Positions 1 to 10,744 of a stretch of 64,000 bases of DNA are shown here, piece after piece (positions within the stretch are counted from its first letter, which is position 1; each line of letters begins with the position of its first letter). Below the pieces are notes generated by a model that was given only the letters and a program-made list of their open reading frames with translations, did not search any database and had not been told where the DNA came from. The position numbers and the translations under genes are program-made. Source of the DNA: Xanthomonas floridensis (lineage in GTDB: Bacteria > Pseudomonadota > Gammaproteobacteria > Xanthomonadales > Xanthomonadaceae); NCBI RefSeq assembly GCF_001642575.1, contig NZ_LXNG01000012.1:124001-188000 (forward strand). The letters run 5' to 3'.

Positions 1-741
1 GCGGCAGCGGCCGGCAAGCACGTGTGGTGCGAGAAGCCGATGGCCATGCATGCGGGCGAATGCGAGGCGATGATTGCGGCCTGCAAGCGCAACAAGGTGG
101 CGTTGACGATCGGCTATCGCATGCAGCACGAGCCCAATACCCGCCGCTTGATCGCGATGGCCAGCGAAAAGCCGTTCGGCGCGATGCAGCGCGTGCGCGC
201 CGAGGCGGGGTACAACGGCTATCAAGGCACTGCCAAGGCCGACCGCCCATGGCGGCTGCGCTCACAGTTCGGTGGTGGCGCGATGTACGACATGGGCGTC
301 TATCCGCTCAATGCCGCGCGTTACACCGTGGGCGCCGAGCCGCTGGCGGTGACCGCCAAGCGCTGGACCGACCGTCCCGAGCTGTTCGATGAAGTGGACG
401 AGCATATGGATTTCACGCTGGAATTCCCCAATGCGGTGCGTGCGCAGTGCAAGACCAGCTTCGGTGCCAACATGAATGTGCTGCGCGCCGAGTGCGAGCG
501 CGGCTGGTACGAGCTGTCGCCGTTCCAGAGTTACCAGGGCGTGACCGGCAAGGCCAGCGATGGCCGCGTATTCGACGCCAAGGTACCGCACCAGCAGGCG
601 CTGCAGATGGACGAAGACGCGCTGGCGATCATGAATGGCACACCGCTGCGCGCGCCGGGCGAGGAAGGCCTGCGCGACATCCGCATTGTCGATGCGATCT
701 ACCGCTCGGCGCGGGAAGGCAGCAAACGGATCGTGCTGTAA
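1..741 (+). CDS. Gfo/Idh/MocA family oxidoreductase, 5'-truncated
   Basis: The reading frame is open from the first base, so the gene starts before the window; 246 C-terminal residues are visible. The Glu-Lys-Pro motif near the visible start (VWCEKPMA) is the conserved cofactor/substrate-proximal motif at the end of the Rossmann half of NAD(P)-dependent Gfo/Idh/MocA sugar dehydrogenases. The rest is the alpha/beta C-terminal domain (GGGAMYDMGVYPLNAARY). These enzymes oxidise or reduce sugars and related polyols in the cytoplasm. The exact substrate cannot be read from the sequence. The dinucleotide-binding GxGxxG region lies outside the window. Confidence 0.9.
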   Translation, partial: AAAAGKHVWCEKPMAMHAGECEAMIAACKRNKVALTIGYRMQHEPNTRRLIAMASEKPFGAMQRVRAEAGYNGYQGTAKADRPWRLRSQFGGGAMYDMGVYPLNAARYTVGAEPLAVTAKRWTDRPELFDEVDEHMDFTLEFPNAVRAQCKTSFGANMNVLRAECERGWYELSPFQSYQGVTGKASDGRVFDAKVPHQQALQMDEDALAIMNGTPLRAPGEEGLRDIRIVDAIYRSAREGSKRIVL

Positions 742-1210
742 GCGAGCCGGCTCCGGCGGCCGAGTACCGCCGGGGCCACCGTCATCGCAGGCAGCGGCCC
801 AGGGCCGCCGGGCATGGCAGCACACAGCGGCAACAGACAGCCGGACGGTGGAGCGAGCAAGCGGCCAACCGGTCGCGGTGCGTCACGCCTGCAATCAACG
901 GCCAACAGCGGCAAGCAGCAGGCCAGCGGCAACCAGCGGACACAGGTATGGCGATGCAATGAGTGAAGGACAAGCGTCAATTGCGCGAAAGCGAGCCGTG
1001 CCAGCCGGGAGGGAGTTCCTACCACAAGGCACGGGACCAACCATCACCAGGATTCCCGCTGCACGCCCCAGGCGCGCTTCAAACGCCCAGAGCATCGCTG
1101 TGCAGGAATGATTCAAACGCGCTGTGAGCTTCGCGCGGTGGTTGAAGGAATCGACGGCAGCATATACAGACGAACCGACCAACCGCATTTACGATTCCCG
1201 ATTCCCGGCC
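742..1210. other. Intergenic stretch without a recognised gene
   Basis: About 470 bases between the oxidoreductase stop and the rlmM stop. The open frames here are extensions of neighbouring shadows and have no recognisable product. Two copies of the 7-mer CGATTCC occur at 1192-1205, directly before the rlmM stop codon. Confidence 0.6.
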
Positions 1211-2254
1211 TCACTCCCGCATCGCCAGCACCGTGATCTCTTCCCGATCGTGGTACAGCTGCTTGGCACGCACGGTCAGCGATTTCTCCGCCTGCTGCTC
1301 GAACAGGTCCAGGCACAGACGCGTTTCGTCCCAGCGTTTTTTCATCGGCAGCTTGAGGTTGAAGATGGTGTGGCGGCACCAGCCTTCGCGCACCCAGGTG
1401 GCCATGCGCTCGGCAACGCGGCGCGGTTGCTCCACCATGTCGCAGACCATCCAGTCCAGCGGTTGCGCCGGCTTCCAATGAAAGCCGTCCGCACGCAGGT
1501 GCTCGACCAGGCCGGTGGCCAGCACATGCTCGCGCAACGGGCCGTTGTCCACGCTGGTGACGTGCACATGCTGGCGCGTCAGCACCCAGGTCCAGCCGCC
1601 GGGGGCGGCGCCCAGATCGGCGGCACGCATGCCGGGTTTGACCAGGCGCTCGCGTTCTTCGGGCGTGAGCAGGGTCAGCAGTGCTTCGTCGAGCTTGAGC
1701 GCCGAGCGCGACGGCGCTTCGGGCAGCAATTTCAGGCGAGGAATCCCCAGTGGCCACGGGGCGCTGTCGTCGGCATCGGCCACTGCCAGCAGCGCGTGGT
1801 CGCCATCGAGAAAGCACACATGCAGGCGCGGCAGGCGCGCCTGCGGCTTGTCGGTCAACAGGCCGGCCTTGCGCAGTGCCGGACGCAGCGCGTTGCCGAA
1901 GCTGCGCGCCAGCCCCGCCAGCGGTTTGCCGGCATCCGAATCCGGATGTTCCACCCACAGGTCGCCAAAGCGTGGCTGCCCGTCCAGCGCGGCCAGGATC
2001 GGTGTGATGCGGTCCTTGGGATCGATGCCCTTGAGTTCGGCGAGTACGACCAGTTTCTGGCGGGCAAAGATCAGTTCGCGCCACTGCAGCCTGGCGGCCA
2101 GATGCGCGGCGTCGTCGCAGACGAACAGCACATAGCCGTCGTTGCGTTGGGTGCGCGCATAGCCGGCGACGCCGACAAATGCCGCGCGTGCGCTCAGTTC
2201 GGCCGCCAGCTCAGGCTCGAATCCCTGGCGGCAATAGCAGAGCAGCTCGCTCAT
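1211..2254 (-). CDS. rlmM: 23S rRNA 2'-O-ribose C2498 methyltransferase RlmM
   Basis: The 347-residue product matches RlmM (YgdE) in length and layout: an N-terminal THUMP-like RNA-binding half (starts MSELLCYCRQGFEPELAAEL) followed by an RrmJ-type Rossmann methyltransferase domain. The SAM-binding motif ADLGAAPGGWTW sits around residue 210, and later MVEQPRRVAERMATW and FNLKLPMKKRW carry the conserved catalytic region of this family. It would methylate C2498 (E. coli numbering) in 23S rRNA during ribosome assembly. The start is an ATG at 2254. A deaminase gene lies 21 bp upstream on the same strand, so the two may be co-transcribed. Confidence 0.95.
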   Translation of the reverse strand: MSELLCYCRQGFEPELAAELSARAAFVGVAGYARTQRNDGYVLFVCDDAAHLAARLQWRELIFARQKLVVLAELKGIDPKDRITPILAALDGQPRFGDLWVEHPDSDAGKPLAGLARSFGNALRPALRKAGLLTDKPQARLPRLHVCFLDGDHALLAVADADDSAPWPLGIPRLKLLPEAPSRSALKLDEALLTLLTPEERERLVKPGMRAADLGAAPGGWTWVLTRQHVHVTSVDNGPLREHVLATGLVEHLRADGFHWKPAQPLDWMVCDMVEQPRRVAERMATWVREGWCRHTIFNLKLPMKKRWDETRLCLDLFEQQAEKSLTVRAKQLYHDREEITVLAMRE

Positions 2255-2275
2255 CGCGGCGCTCGCAATAAGCGG

Positions 2276-2836
2276 TCAATAACGATCACCGCCGCCCTCG
2301 CCGTAGCTGCGCAGCACCGCACAGGCCTGTTCGCGCTGCACATCGCGCACCACCTCGATACCACGGCGGGTCAGTTCGCCCACCCAGTCGGTGGGCAGCG
2401 GGCCTTCGTCGAATTCGGTCAGCGCCATCACGTCTTCGGCGCGGGCGCCGATCAGCAGACGGTCGATGCCGGCCCACACCGTGGCGCCATAGCACTGGCA
2501 GCACGGCTGCGCCGAGGTAGCCAGCGTGATCGGCGACAGCACGTCGTTCAGGCGCGGCGTCTGCAAGCGCTGCTGCGCCAGCATGTAGGCCATGTTCTCG
2601 GCATGCGCCAGCGAAGTGGTCTGCGGCACCACCCGGTTCACCGCCGCGGCGATGATGTGATCATCCGGCCCGAACACCACCGCACCGAACGGGCCGCCAC
2701 TGCGGGCTTCCACATTCATCCGCGACAGCGCGATGGCCAGCGCCACCTTGTCGTCGTCGCCGGGATAGGCGCGGCTGGCATCCACGAAGTCATGGATCCA
2801 GGCGGGCAGGGTGAGGTGGACTTGCGCGTAGAGCAT
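2276..2836 (-). CDS. Zinc-dependent nucleoside/guanine deaminase family protein
   Basis: A 186-residue cytidine/deoxycytidylate deaminase-fold protein. The zinc-site motifs are visible: HAENMAY (His plus catalytic Glu) around residue 90 and PCCQCYGA (the PCxxC element) about 35 residues later. Family members hydrolyse the exocyclic amine of purine or pyrimidine bases or nucleosides; the layout is closest to guanine-deaminase-like proteins, but substrate is not determined. An ATG at 2836 is chosen; a GTG one codon upstream is equally possible and neither has a strong Shine-Dalgarno. It precedes rlmM by 21 bp on the same strand. Confidence 0.85.
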   Translation of the reverse strand: MLYAQVHLTLPAWIHDFVDASRAYPGDDDKVALAIALSRMNVEARSGGPFGAVVFGPDDHIIAAAVNRVVPQTTSLAHAENMAYMLAQQRLQTPRLNDVLSPITLATSAQPCCQCYGATVWAGIDRLLIGARAEDVMALTEFDEGPLPTDWVGELTRRGIEVVRDVQREQACAVLRSYGEGGGDRY

Positions 2837-3032
2837 CACTGGACGACCGGTAGCGGAGAAGAAGCCAAGCGGCGCAGTGTATCGGCCCGGACGCGGCGCG
2901 CAAAACGCCGCTGCGGACGGATCTGAATACGGCTGGCGCCGGCGGTCGTCCGGCGTGCTCAGTCAGCGTCGTGGCGGCGCATCGCGCGCAGGCGCGCAGC
3001 CCGGCGCGCGTGGTCGTCTTATGACGAAGGAT

Positions 3033-3371
3033 CTACTTTGCAGTGCATTGGCCGGACACGCACTGGCAGGCACTGATCTCGCGGAAACCGCAGACGCTCA
3101 TCATGCCGCTGGACTGGCACTGCGCCATCACGCCTTTCGGATCGGTTGGGCTGCTGACGTTGACGCAGGCTGGATAGGCCCCGCAACAGTTGCCGACGTT
3201 CTTCACCGCGCAATCGGCGTCGACCTTGCAGGTAGTGACGACGGTGATGGGCTTGGCGCTTGCCGGCGGCGGTGTGGCCGCGTCGGTTGGCGGTGCGGCT
3301 ACGCAGCCGATCAGAAAAACGGACGCCATCATCAACAAACTGCTCAGATACCAGGACAAGGCACGGGACAT
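3033..3371 (-). CDS. Small cysteine-rich lipoprotein, hypothetical
   Basis: A 112-residue protein with a type II signal peptide: hydrophobic stretch SLLMMASVFL followed by lipobox LIGC (Cys23). The mature part starts with a Pro/Ala-rich spacer and then carries about ten further cysteines (for example DADCAVKNVGNCCGAYPAC and SACQCVSGQC), suggesting a compact disulphide-rich domain in the periplasm. The ATG at 3371 is chosen because it follows a GGAG Shine-Dalgarno and directly precedes the signal peptide; a longer frame extends upstream but lacks such support. The function is not recognised. It may be the last gene of a minus-strand group with the lipoprotein at 3646 and the DMT transporter. 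Confidence 0.75.
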   Translation of the reverse strand: MSRALSWYLSSLLMMASVFLIGCVAAPPTDAATPPPASAKPITVVTTCKVDADCAVKNVGNCCGAYPACVNVSSPTDPKGVMAQCQSSGMMSVCGFREISACQCVSGQCTAK

Positions 3372-3645
3372 GCGGTTGCTCCGATCACGACAGATGAGGT
3401 GCATGGTAAGCCCAGCATGCGGTGCATGTGGTAGCGCGGCGTGCAGGTGTGTCGCCCCACCCGATGCGGTCAGGCCAGGACCGCCGCGCAGCGCCAGGGT
3501 GCAGCCTGGCGCTTGAGCGCGTTGTGCCCGTCGACGCCGGGACGAATGGGGTGCTGCAAGAGATGCGCATCGCAGGTTGCCATCGCATACGGATGCCGGA
3601 CCGACGCCGCGGTGATGGGTGCCTGCGGCTTGTTCGATCGTCCAC

Positions 3646-3885
3646 TCAACGGTGTCCGGACAGCACGGCACCACAGTGGCTGGCGAGCGTCAGCTGCTGC
3701 ATGCTCTCGTCGCGCTGCTCGGTGGGCAGCGCATCGTCGGGCGTGTGGGCAGTGAACAGGCACAACGCCTCGGCCGGGGTGACTGCCTGCGCGCCTTGGG
3801 GTGGCGGCGAGCAGGCCGACAGACCGATCGAAAGCGAAACGACTGCGGCGTACAGGGTGCGCGAACCCGGTGGTGGGAGGCACAT
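3646..3885 (-). CDS. Small putative lipoprotein, hypothetical
   Basis: A 79-residue frame with a plausible lipoprotein signal: Arg-Thr then hydrophobic AAVVSLSIGLSAC, lipobox LSAC at Cys25, followed by a Pro-rich start of the mature chain. The remainder has two further cysteines and no recognised domain. It lies 60 bp downstream of the DMT transporter on the same strand. The Shine-Dalgarno is weak, and there is no family match I recognise, so the call rests mainly on the signal peptide and gene order. Confidence 0.5.
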   Translation of the reverse strand: MCLPPPGSRTLYAAVVSLSIGLSACSPPPQGAQAVTPAEALCLFTAHTPDDALPTEQRDESMQQLTLASHCGAVLSGHR

Positions 3886-3945
3886 GACGGCATTCCATCG
3901 GACGCAGACTGCAATCTAGGGGCGATAACACGCCAATGGTCGGCG

Positions 3946-4875
3946 TCAGTTCGCTTCCGCATGCAGTGCTGCGCACCACAGCACGCCGATCAGCAGACAG
4001 GCGATCGCCGCAAGTTCCAGTGGCGTGGGGAGTCGCATTTCCCAGGCAAATCCATAGATCAGCGCGAACACCGTCTCGAATACGATCATCTGCCCCACCA
4101 AGGTCAGTGGCAGCACGCGGCTCGCGCGGTTCCAAAGCGCATTGCCGATGACCGAGGCGAGGATGCCCAGCAACAGCGAAATACCCCAAAAGCCTGCCCA
4201 GTCGATCGGCGCATGGGGGGCGCTGCCGATCAGTGCCGCAGGCGCCAGCAATGCTGCCAGCGCACCGGTCACCACGCCGGTCAGCAGCGACCAGTCGCCA
4301 CCGGAGAGATCGGGGCGGCGCCGCAACCAGCGCGCATTGGCGATCGAGTATGCCGACCACGAGACCAGGGCACCCACGGCGCATAGCAGCCCCGCAATGC
4401 GGGTGAGACGATCGCCAGCCTGCTGTCCGGAATCGTCGTGCACGGTGTCGAGCGCGACCAACGCCACGCCGATGACGCAGAGCACGCATGGTGCGGCGAG
4501 CCGCCGCAGTTGCACCGCGCCCGCTGCACGCGTGCCGATCACGGTCACCACCACCGGCAACAGGCCGATGATCAGCGCAGTGGCGGCGCTGCCAGCCCAC
4601 TGCACGGCGCTGCCCAGCAGCACGTAATAGATCAGATTGCCCATCAGGCTCAGGCGCACCAGCGCCCACCACTCCGCGCGGCCCAGGCGGGCGGCGGTGA
4701 GGCGTGCACGTGGTGCCAGGACCACTGCGGCCACCACGCCATAGGACAGGTAGCGCGCCACCGCCAGCTGCATCGGCGTGAATGCAGACAAGAGTTGCGG
4801 TGCCAGAAACACCAGCCCCCACAGCGCGCCCGCGCCAATGCCGCAGGCGACGCCCATCGTCAAACGTTCACGCAT
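3946..4875 (-). CDS. EamA-type DMT superfamily transporter
   Basis: A 309-residue integral membrane protein with about ten predicted helices, starting with MGVACGIGAGALWGLVFLAP, the typical first helix of EamA/RhaT-like permeases (drug/metabolite transporter superfamily). The sequence shows the internal duplication of five-helix units, with a polar segment (THDDSGQQAGDR-like) between them. Members export metabolites or amino acids; the substrate here is unknown. An AAGGAAA Shine-Dalgarno precedes the ATG at 4875. Confidence 0.88.
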   Translation of the reverse strand: MRERLTMGVACGIGAGALWGLVFLAPQLLSAFTPMQLAVARYLSYGVVAAVVLAPRARLTAARLGRAEWWALVRLSLMGNLIYYVLLGSAVQWAGSAATALIIGLLPVVVTVIGTRAAGAVQLRRLAAPCVLCVIGVALVALDTVHDDSGQQAGDRLTRIAGLLCAVGALVSWSAYSIANARWLRRRPDLSGGDWSLLTGVVTGALAALLAPAALIGSAPHAPIDWAGFWGISLLLGILASVIGNALWNRASRVLPLTLVGQMIVFETVFALIYGFAWEMRLPTPLELAAIACLLIGVLWCAALHAEAN

Positions 4876-5377
4876 CGGGCGTTTCCTTGCCTGTCATGCC
4901 GGGCAGCGTGCAGCGCGGTAGCGGGATGAGCAAGGCCTGGTGTGTGGACATGCAGTGCCAAGGCTGCAAAAACCAGCAAGTTAAGGCGCTCAACGCGGCG
5001 TAGCTGGGCTGGCATGTGACGCCGGCATCGACACGCCTGCGCACCTGCCGGATCGACGCAGCGTGAGCTGCTCGGAAGTGACAGGTAGCGCGCGAAGACC
5101 ATGGCGGCTCTGCCTCGTCCACCCATGCCCTGAGACTGCCGGCTGCGTCTTGCCAGCGATGCATGGCCATCGATCGTTGGAAGCGTGCAATGAGGCGGCG
5201 GAAGACAACATACCGGCCGCGCAGCAAACCACCATCCGCTGACAAGCAGCCATCAGCCATCGGATCGATGGCGGGTGTCTTCGCACGCGGGTAGCAAGCC
5301 ATCCTGCGCAATCGACACATTGCACGCATCGACCACGCCACACCGTAAGGTGGACGCGGCCTGTGCATCCGTAGGCG
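4876..5377. other. Intergenic stretch without a recognised gene
   Basis: About 500 bases between the DMT transporter start and the glnS stop, both on the minus strand. Frames up to 166 codons exist on the minus strand but their translations show no domain, no signal and low-complexity shadow-like composition. It must hold the promoter of the transporter gene; no clear terminator for glnS is seen. Confidence 0.55.
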
Positions 5378-7117
<1,740 letters not shown>

Positions 7118-7393
7118 GCGGGGCATCGGCAATAAGTAAACCGCAAGTTTAGGCGGTGGCATCGGTTAGGGGTAGGCGGCTGGCCCGGGTGGGGGCAGCG
7201 GAAGCGTGATCTGGCGAGCCTCAGGGATCTCCGGCGCGGCCGGAGGCCCTGCCGCTGCAGGGATTCGCGCGCGCTTGCGCGCCGCCGACCTCGTCACACG
7301 AGGGCGCTATGCGGGGGTGGCCCGTCTGGCAGCGCTGGCGGCAACCGGCCGCCCCGCGTACGCTGCGCCGACCCCGTCAGGAGCACGCCCCGC

Positions 7394-8035
7394 ATGCCAT
7401 TGCCCCGCCTGGTGATCGGCGACAAGACCCTGTCTTCCTGGTCGTTACGGCCGTGGTTGCTGTTGCGGCATTTCAGGATTCCATTCGAGGAAGTCTGCCT
7501 GCCGCTTGATACGCCCGACTTCCAGGCGCGTATCGTCGGTTACTCGCCCACCGGCAAGGTGCCGGTATTGTGGGACGACGCCCTGCACGTGTGGGACTCG
7601 CTGGCGATCTGCGAATACGCCAACGAGCGTTGGCTCGACGGGCGCGGCTGGCCAGCCGATCTTGCGGTACGCGCACAAGCGCGTGCGGCCGCAGCCGAAA
7701 TGCATGCCGGCTTTACCGCCTTGCGCAGCCAGTTGCCGATGAATCTCGCCCGCCCGCCAGGCCCGGCGCAATGGGATGCCGCGGCCGAGCGCGACATCAC
7801 CCGCATCCAGACGCTGTGGGCCAGCCTGCGCGCCGAGCATGGTCATGCGGGAAGTTTCCTGTGCGGGGAATTCGGCATCGTCGATGCGATGTACGCGCCG
7901 GTGGCGCTGCGTTTTGCCAGCTATGGCGTGCCGCTGTTCGAAGCGGCCGGCGACTATCTGGCCGCGCTGGATGCGTTGCCGGCGCTGCGCGAGTGGCGCC
8001 TCGGGGCAGAGCGCGAACGCGCGGGGCGCGGCTGA
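7394..8035 (+). CDS. Glutathione S-transferase family protein
   Basis: A 213-residue protein with an N-terminal thioredoxin-fold half (LVIGDKTLSSWSLRPWLLLR, then SPTGKVPVLWDD with the cis-proline and DSLAICEY, the glutathione-binding Glu/Asp-Ser region) and an all-helical C-terminal half. This is the GST layout; it resembles the bacterial group of about 210-residue GSTs. It would conjugate glutathione to electrophiles or act as a peroxidase; the substrate is not known. The DUF2007 gene starts one base after its stop, so they are co-transcribed. Confidence 0.9.
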   Translation: MPLPRLVIGDKTLSSWSLRPWLLLRHFRIPFEEVCLPLDTPDFQARIVGYSPTGKVPVLWDDALHVWDSLAICEYANERWLDGRGWPADLAVRAQARAAAAEMHAGFTALRSQLPMNLARPPGPAQWDAAAERDITRIQTLWASLRAEHGHAGSFLCGEFGIVDAMYAPVALRFASYGVPLFEAAGDYLAALDALPALREWRLGAERERAGRG

Positions 8036-8036
8036 G

Positions 8037-8267
8037 ATGCAGATCGCCTATCGCGCCAGCCACATCATCGATGCGCATCTGGCCAAGCACGCACTCGAGG
8101 ATGCAGGCATCACCGCCTTCGTGTTCGGCGAATCGCTCTTGGGCGGTGCCGGCGAATTGCCTGCCTTCGGCGTGCTGCAGGTGTGCGTGGCCGACATCCA
8201 TCTGAGTCAGGCGCAAGCGGTGCTGGCCCAGATCGGCCTGTGCGGGCAGGTCACCCGCGCGCTGTAG
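8037..8267 (+). CDS. DUF2007 family protein (putative signal transducing protein)
   Basis: A 76-residue protein with the beta-alpha-beta pattern of the DUF2007 family (starts MQIAYRASHIIDAHLAKHAL; ends with a VCVADIHLSQAQAVL helix). Members are often annotated as putative signal-transducing proteins and have a PII-like fold; their role is not established. The ATG at 8037 follows the GST stop codon by one base, indicating translational coupling. Confidence 0.8.
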   Translation: MQIAYRASHIIDAHLAKHALEDAGITAFVFGESLLGGAGELPAFGVLQVCVADIHLSQAQAVLAQIGLCGQVTRAL

Positions 8268-8297
8268 GGTCGAAGCAGCCCAGCGCCAGTCGCAGGA

Positions 8298-8354
8298 GCG
8301 TACCCGGGCGCGATGAAGCCTTGCCGATCAACGCCGCGTCGCGCCCAGGTGCAC
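8298..8354. repeat. REP-like inverted repeat between convergent genes
   Basis: Arms GCGTACCCGGGCGCGA (8298-8313) and TCGCGCCCAGGTGCAC (8339-8354) match at 13 of 16 positions when one is reverse-complemented, with a 25-base centre. It lies between two convergent transcripts (DUF2007 and the receiver gene), where it could act as a bidirectional stop or mRNA stabiliser. No T-tract follows. Confidence 0.5.
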
Positions 8355-8372
8355 TTCTGCGATGCCCAGGCA

Positions 8373-8837
8373 TCATTCCGGCTGACGCCATCCAGGCAGC
8401 GCTGCCTCCGGCGCGGCCAGTGCGCGCAGGCGTTTGAACAGCACCGTGGTTTCGGCCACGTTCCACACCCGCAGCGCCACCTCGAAGGTATCCAGCGGCT
8501 TGGTCAAAAAGTCCTTGGCGCCCAGGCCCAGGGCGCGATGACGTGCGCTGCGGCTGGGGTCGGCGGTGAGCACGATCACGGGCAAAAAATGCCCCGGATC
8601 GGACAGCCGCGCCAGTTGTTCCAGCAGCGCATAGCCGTCCAGCTCCGGCATCTTCAGGTCCAGCAGGATCAGATCCGGCGCAAAGGCCGACACCAGCCCC
8701 ATCACCCGCTGCGGGTCGGTGGTGGCGATGACCTGCTGGAAGCCTTCGCGCTGCAGCAGGTCCTCCAGCAGTCGCACATTGGTCGGTTCGTCATCGACGA
8801 TGAGGATGCGGGAGCCGAGGATATCGTCGCGTGTCAT
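8373..8837 (-). CDS. Single-domain response regulator receiver protein
   Basis: A 154-residue stand-alone receiver domain: ILIVDDEPTN holds the acidic pocket (near residues 15-16), LILLDLKMPELDG holds the phospho-acceptor Asp60, and TADP and LTKPLD supply the conserved Thr and Lys. A short C-terminal tail of about 30 residues follows with no output domain. It is the last gene of a three-gene operon; its ATG overlaps the hybrid kinase stop by 4 bp (ATGA). It probably receives phosphate from that kinase and acts through protein-protein contact. Confidence 0.92.
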   Translation of the reverse strand: MTRDDILGSRILIVDDEPTNVRLLEDLLQREGFQQVIATTDPQRVMGLVSAFAPDLILLDLKMPELDGYALLEQLARLSDPGHFLPVIVLTADPSRSARHRALGLGAKDFLTKPLDTFEVALRVWNVAETTVLFKRLRALAAPEAALPGWRQPE

Positions 8838-10744
8838 GCCAGCAACCTGTCGAGGACGGTGAAGAATTCCGCTACGTCGAGCGGTTTGGTCAGGTAGGCG
8901 CGCACACCCTGGCCGCCCACGCGCGCCAGCGTAGCGCTGGTGGCATCGGCGCTGATCACCACCACCGGTAGCTGCGCCGTAGCCGGTAGCGCCTGCAATT
9001 CGCGCAACAGCTCCTCGCCGTTGCCGTCGCTCAGGTGCAGGTCCAGCAGGATCAGGTCCGGCAGGCCGTGCTGCAGCAGCTCGCGCGCCTGCGCCAGGCT
9101 GGCCGCCTCCAGCAGTTGCCATTGTGGGCGGCGCTCGGTGAGCGTGCGGATCAGGGCCTGGTTGGACGGGTTGTCTTCGATGCTCAGCAGGCGACAGACA
9201 CCGCTGCCGCTGGTACCGGGCGCCAGCAGGCTAGGTGCAGGCGCGCTGCGCTGCGGTTCGCCCTGCGGCAGCGAGATCCAGAAGCGCGCACCATCGCGGC
9301 TGCTGTCCACGCCGATCTGCCCGCCCATCGCCTCGATCAGCTTCTTGCTCAGCGCCAGCCCCAGGCCGGTGCCTTCCACCGCCGAGCGTTCGGCGCCCAG
9401 CCGCTCGAACGGCGTGAACAGGCGCTCGATCTGCGGCGGCGTCAGCCCCTGGCCCTGATCGGCCACGGTGATGCGCACCTGCTCGCCGTCCGCCTGCGCG
9501 CTCACCTGCACATGGCCGCCGGGGCGATTGAACTTGACGGCATTGGACAGCAGGTTCAGCAGCACCTGACGCAGCCGCTGGGCGTCGGCGCGGACTGTCC
9601 ACGCGCCTTCGACGGCTGGCGGCTGCAGGCGGATGCCATGCTTTTCGGCATCCGGTGCGATCAGGGCCAGCGCTTCGTGCACCGCCGCATCCACCGGAAC
9701 CGGCTCCGGGCTCAGATCCAGCTGATCGGCCTCGATGCGCGCGATGTCCAGCAGCTCGGTGATCAGTCCCAGCAGATGCCGGCCGGCGCCCAGGATGTGC
9801 TGCAGATGCCGCCTGGGCCCGGGCTCGGGCAGGTCCATGTCCAGCACCTGCGCATAGCCCAGGATCGCATTGAGCGGGGTGCGTAGTTCGTGGCTGCTGC
9901 GTGAGAGGAATTCGGTCTTGGCGCGATTGGCGGTTTCCGCCTCGCTCCGCGCGAGCTGGGCTTCGGCCGCGCGTGCGGCCAGCAGTTCGCTAGCCTGCGC
10001 CAGGCGCTGCCCGACCTGGCCCAGTTCATCGCCGGCGCGAGGCTGCGCGGCCAGTGGCAGGCCTTCTCCCAGCCGGTCGGCATTGGCAGCCAGCGTGCGC
10101 AGGCGCCCGGACAGCGCCGAAGCGAACCAGGCCACCGCAAAGACCGCGCCCAGGCCGCCGAGCATGGCCGCGCTCAGGGTGATGATCAGATTGCGCTGCC
10201 GCAAGCCTTGCGCCTTGGCAGTGCGTACCTGCAACTGTGCCGTTTCGTAATCGCGTAGTTCGCGCAGTTCCGCGCGCAGGATGTCGAGCTTGTATTTGCC
10301 GTCCCACAGCTGGCGGATCTCTTCCTCGCGGCTGAGGTCCGGCGCCAGCAGACGACGCCAGCCCTGCATTTTTTCGGCGAACAATGGTTTGATACGCGCA
10401 AAGCGCCGCGCCTGCACCGGGTCGGTAATACGTTGCGAAAGCCGATCGGCCACCGGCTGCAGGCGTGGTTCGGCATAGCGATACGGGGTCAGGAATTCAT
10501 CGCGGCGCACCAGCCGATACCCACGCACGCCGGCCGCGGTTTCCGCCAGCAGCGCGTGCGCTTCATACAGGTCGCTCAGCACTTCCAGGGTCTGGCGCAC
10601 ATCGTTTTCGGCAGCGATGTTCTGCCGCTCCACGCTGTAGATCGCCATCAGCGCGACGGCCAGCAACAGCAGCGGCAGGGTGACCACCGCCAGGCTCTTG
10701 CGGGTGATCGGCCAATCGTTCCAACGCACCGCCATTGCAGTCAT
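8834..10744 (-). CDS. CHASE3-type hybrid sensor histidine kinase / response regulator
   Basis: A 636-residue membrane kinase. In order: transmembrane helix near residues 15-35 (KSLAVVTLPLLLLAVALMAI), a periplasmic CHASE3-like helical domain to about 180, a second helix near 185-205, a HAMP-like linker, HisKA with the phospho-accepting His in SRSSHELRTPLN (about 288), an HATPase domain with ATP-lid glycines (DQGQGL, GTGLGLALS), and a C-terminal receiver with Asp in LILLDLHLSDG. Such proteins relay phosphate from His to their own Asp. ATGA overlaps link it to the GAF-LuxR gene upstream and the receiver gene downstream. The signal is unknown. Confidence 0.93.
   Translation of the reverse strand: MTAMAVRWNDWPITRKSLAVVTLPLLLLAVALMAIYSVERQNIAAENDVRQTLEVLSDLYEAHALLAETAAGVRGYRLVRRDEFLTPYRYAEPRLQPVADRLSQRITDPVQARRFARIKPLFAEKMQGWRRLLAPDLSREEEIRQLWDGKYKLDILRAELRELRDYETAQLQVRTAKAQGLRQRNLIITLSAAMLGGLGAVFAVAWFASALSGRLRTLAANADRLGEGLPLAAQPRAGDELGQVGQRLAQASELLAARAAEAQLARSEAETANRAKTEFLSRSSHELRTPLNAILGYAQVLDMDLPEPGPRRHLQHILGAGRHLLGLITELLDIARIEADQLDLSPEPVPVDAAVHEALALIAPDAEKHGIRLQPPAVEGAWTVRADAQRLRQVLLNLLSNAVKFNRPGGHVQVSAQADGEQVRITVADQGQGLTPPQIERLFTPFERLGAERSAVEGTGLGLALSKKLIEAMGGQIGVDSSRDGARFWISLPQGEPQRSAPAPSLLAPGTSGSGVCRLLSIEDNPSNQALIRTLTERRPQWQLLEAASLAQARELLQHGLPDLILLDLHLSDGNGEELLRELQALPATAQLPVVVISADATSATLARVGGQGVRAYLTKPLDVAEFFTVLDRLLA

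Noticed and set aside
1124..2926. 600-codon plus-strand frame opposite rlmM and the deaminase
   Set aside because: It lies antisense to two well-recognised genes and has no domain, so it is a GC-rich mirror frame.
4868..5368. 166-codon minus-strand hypothetical gene upstream of the DMT transporter
   Set aside because: No domain, signal or clear Shine-Dalgarno, and its composition is that of non-coding GC-rich DNA; it overlaps the transporter start.
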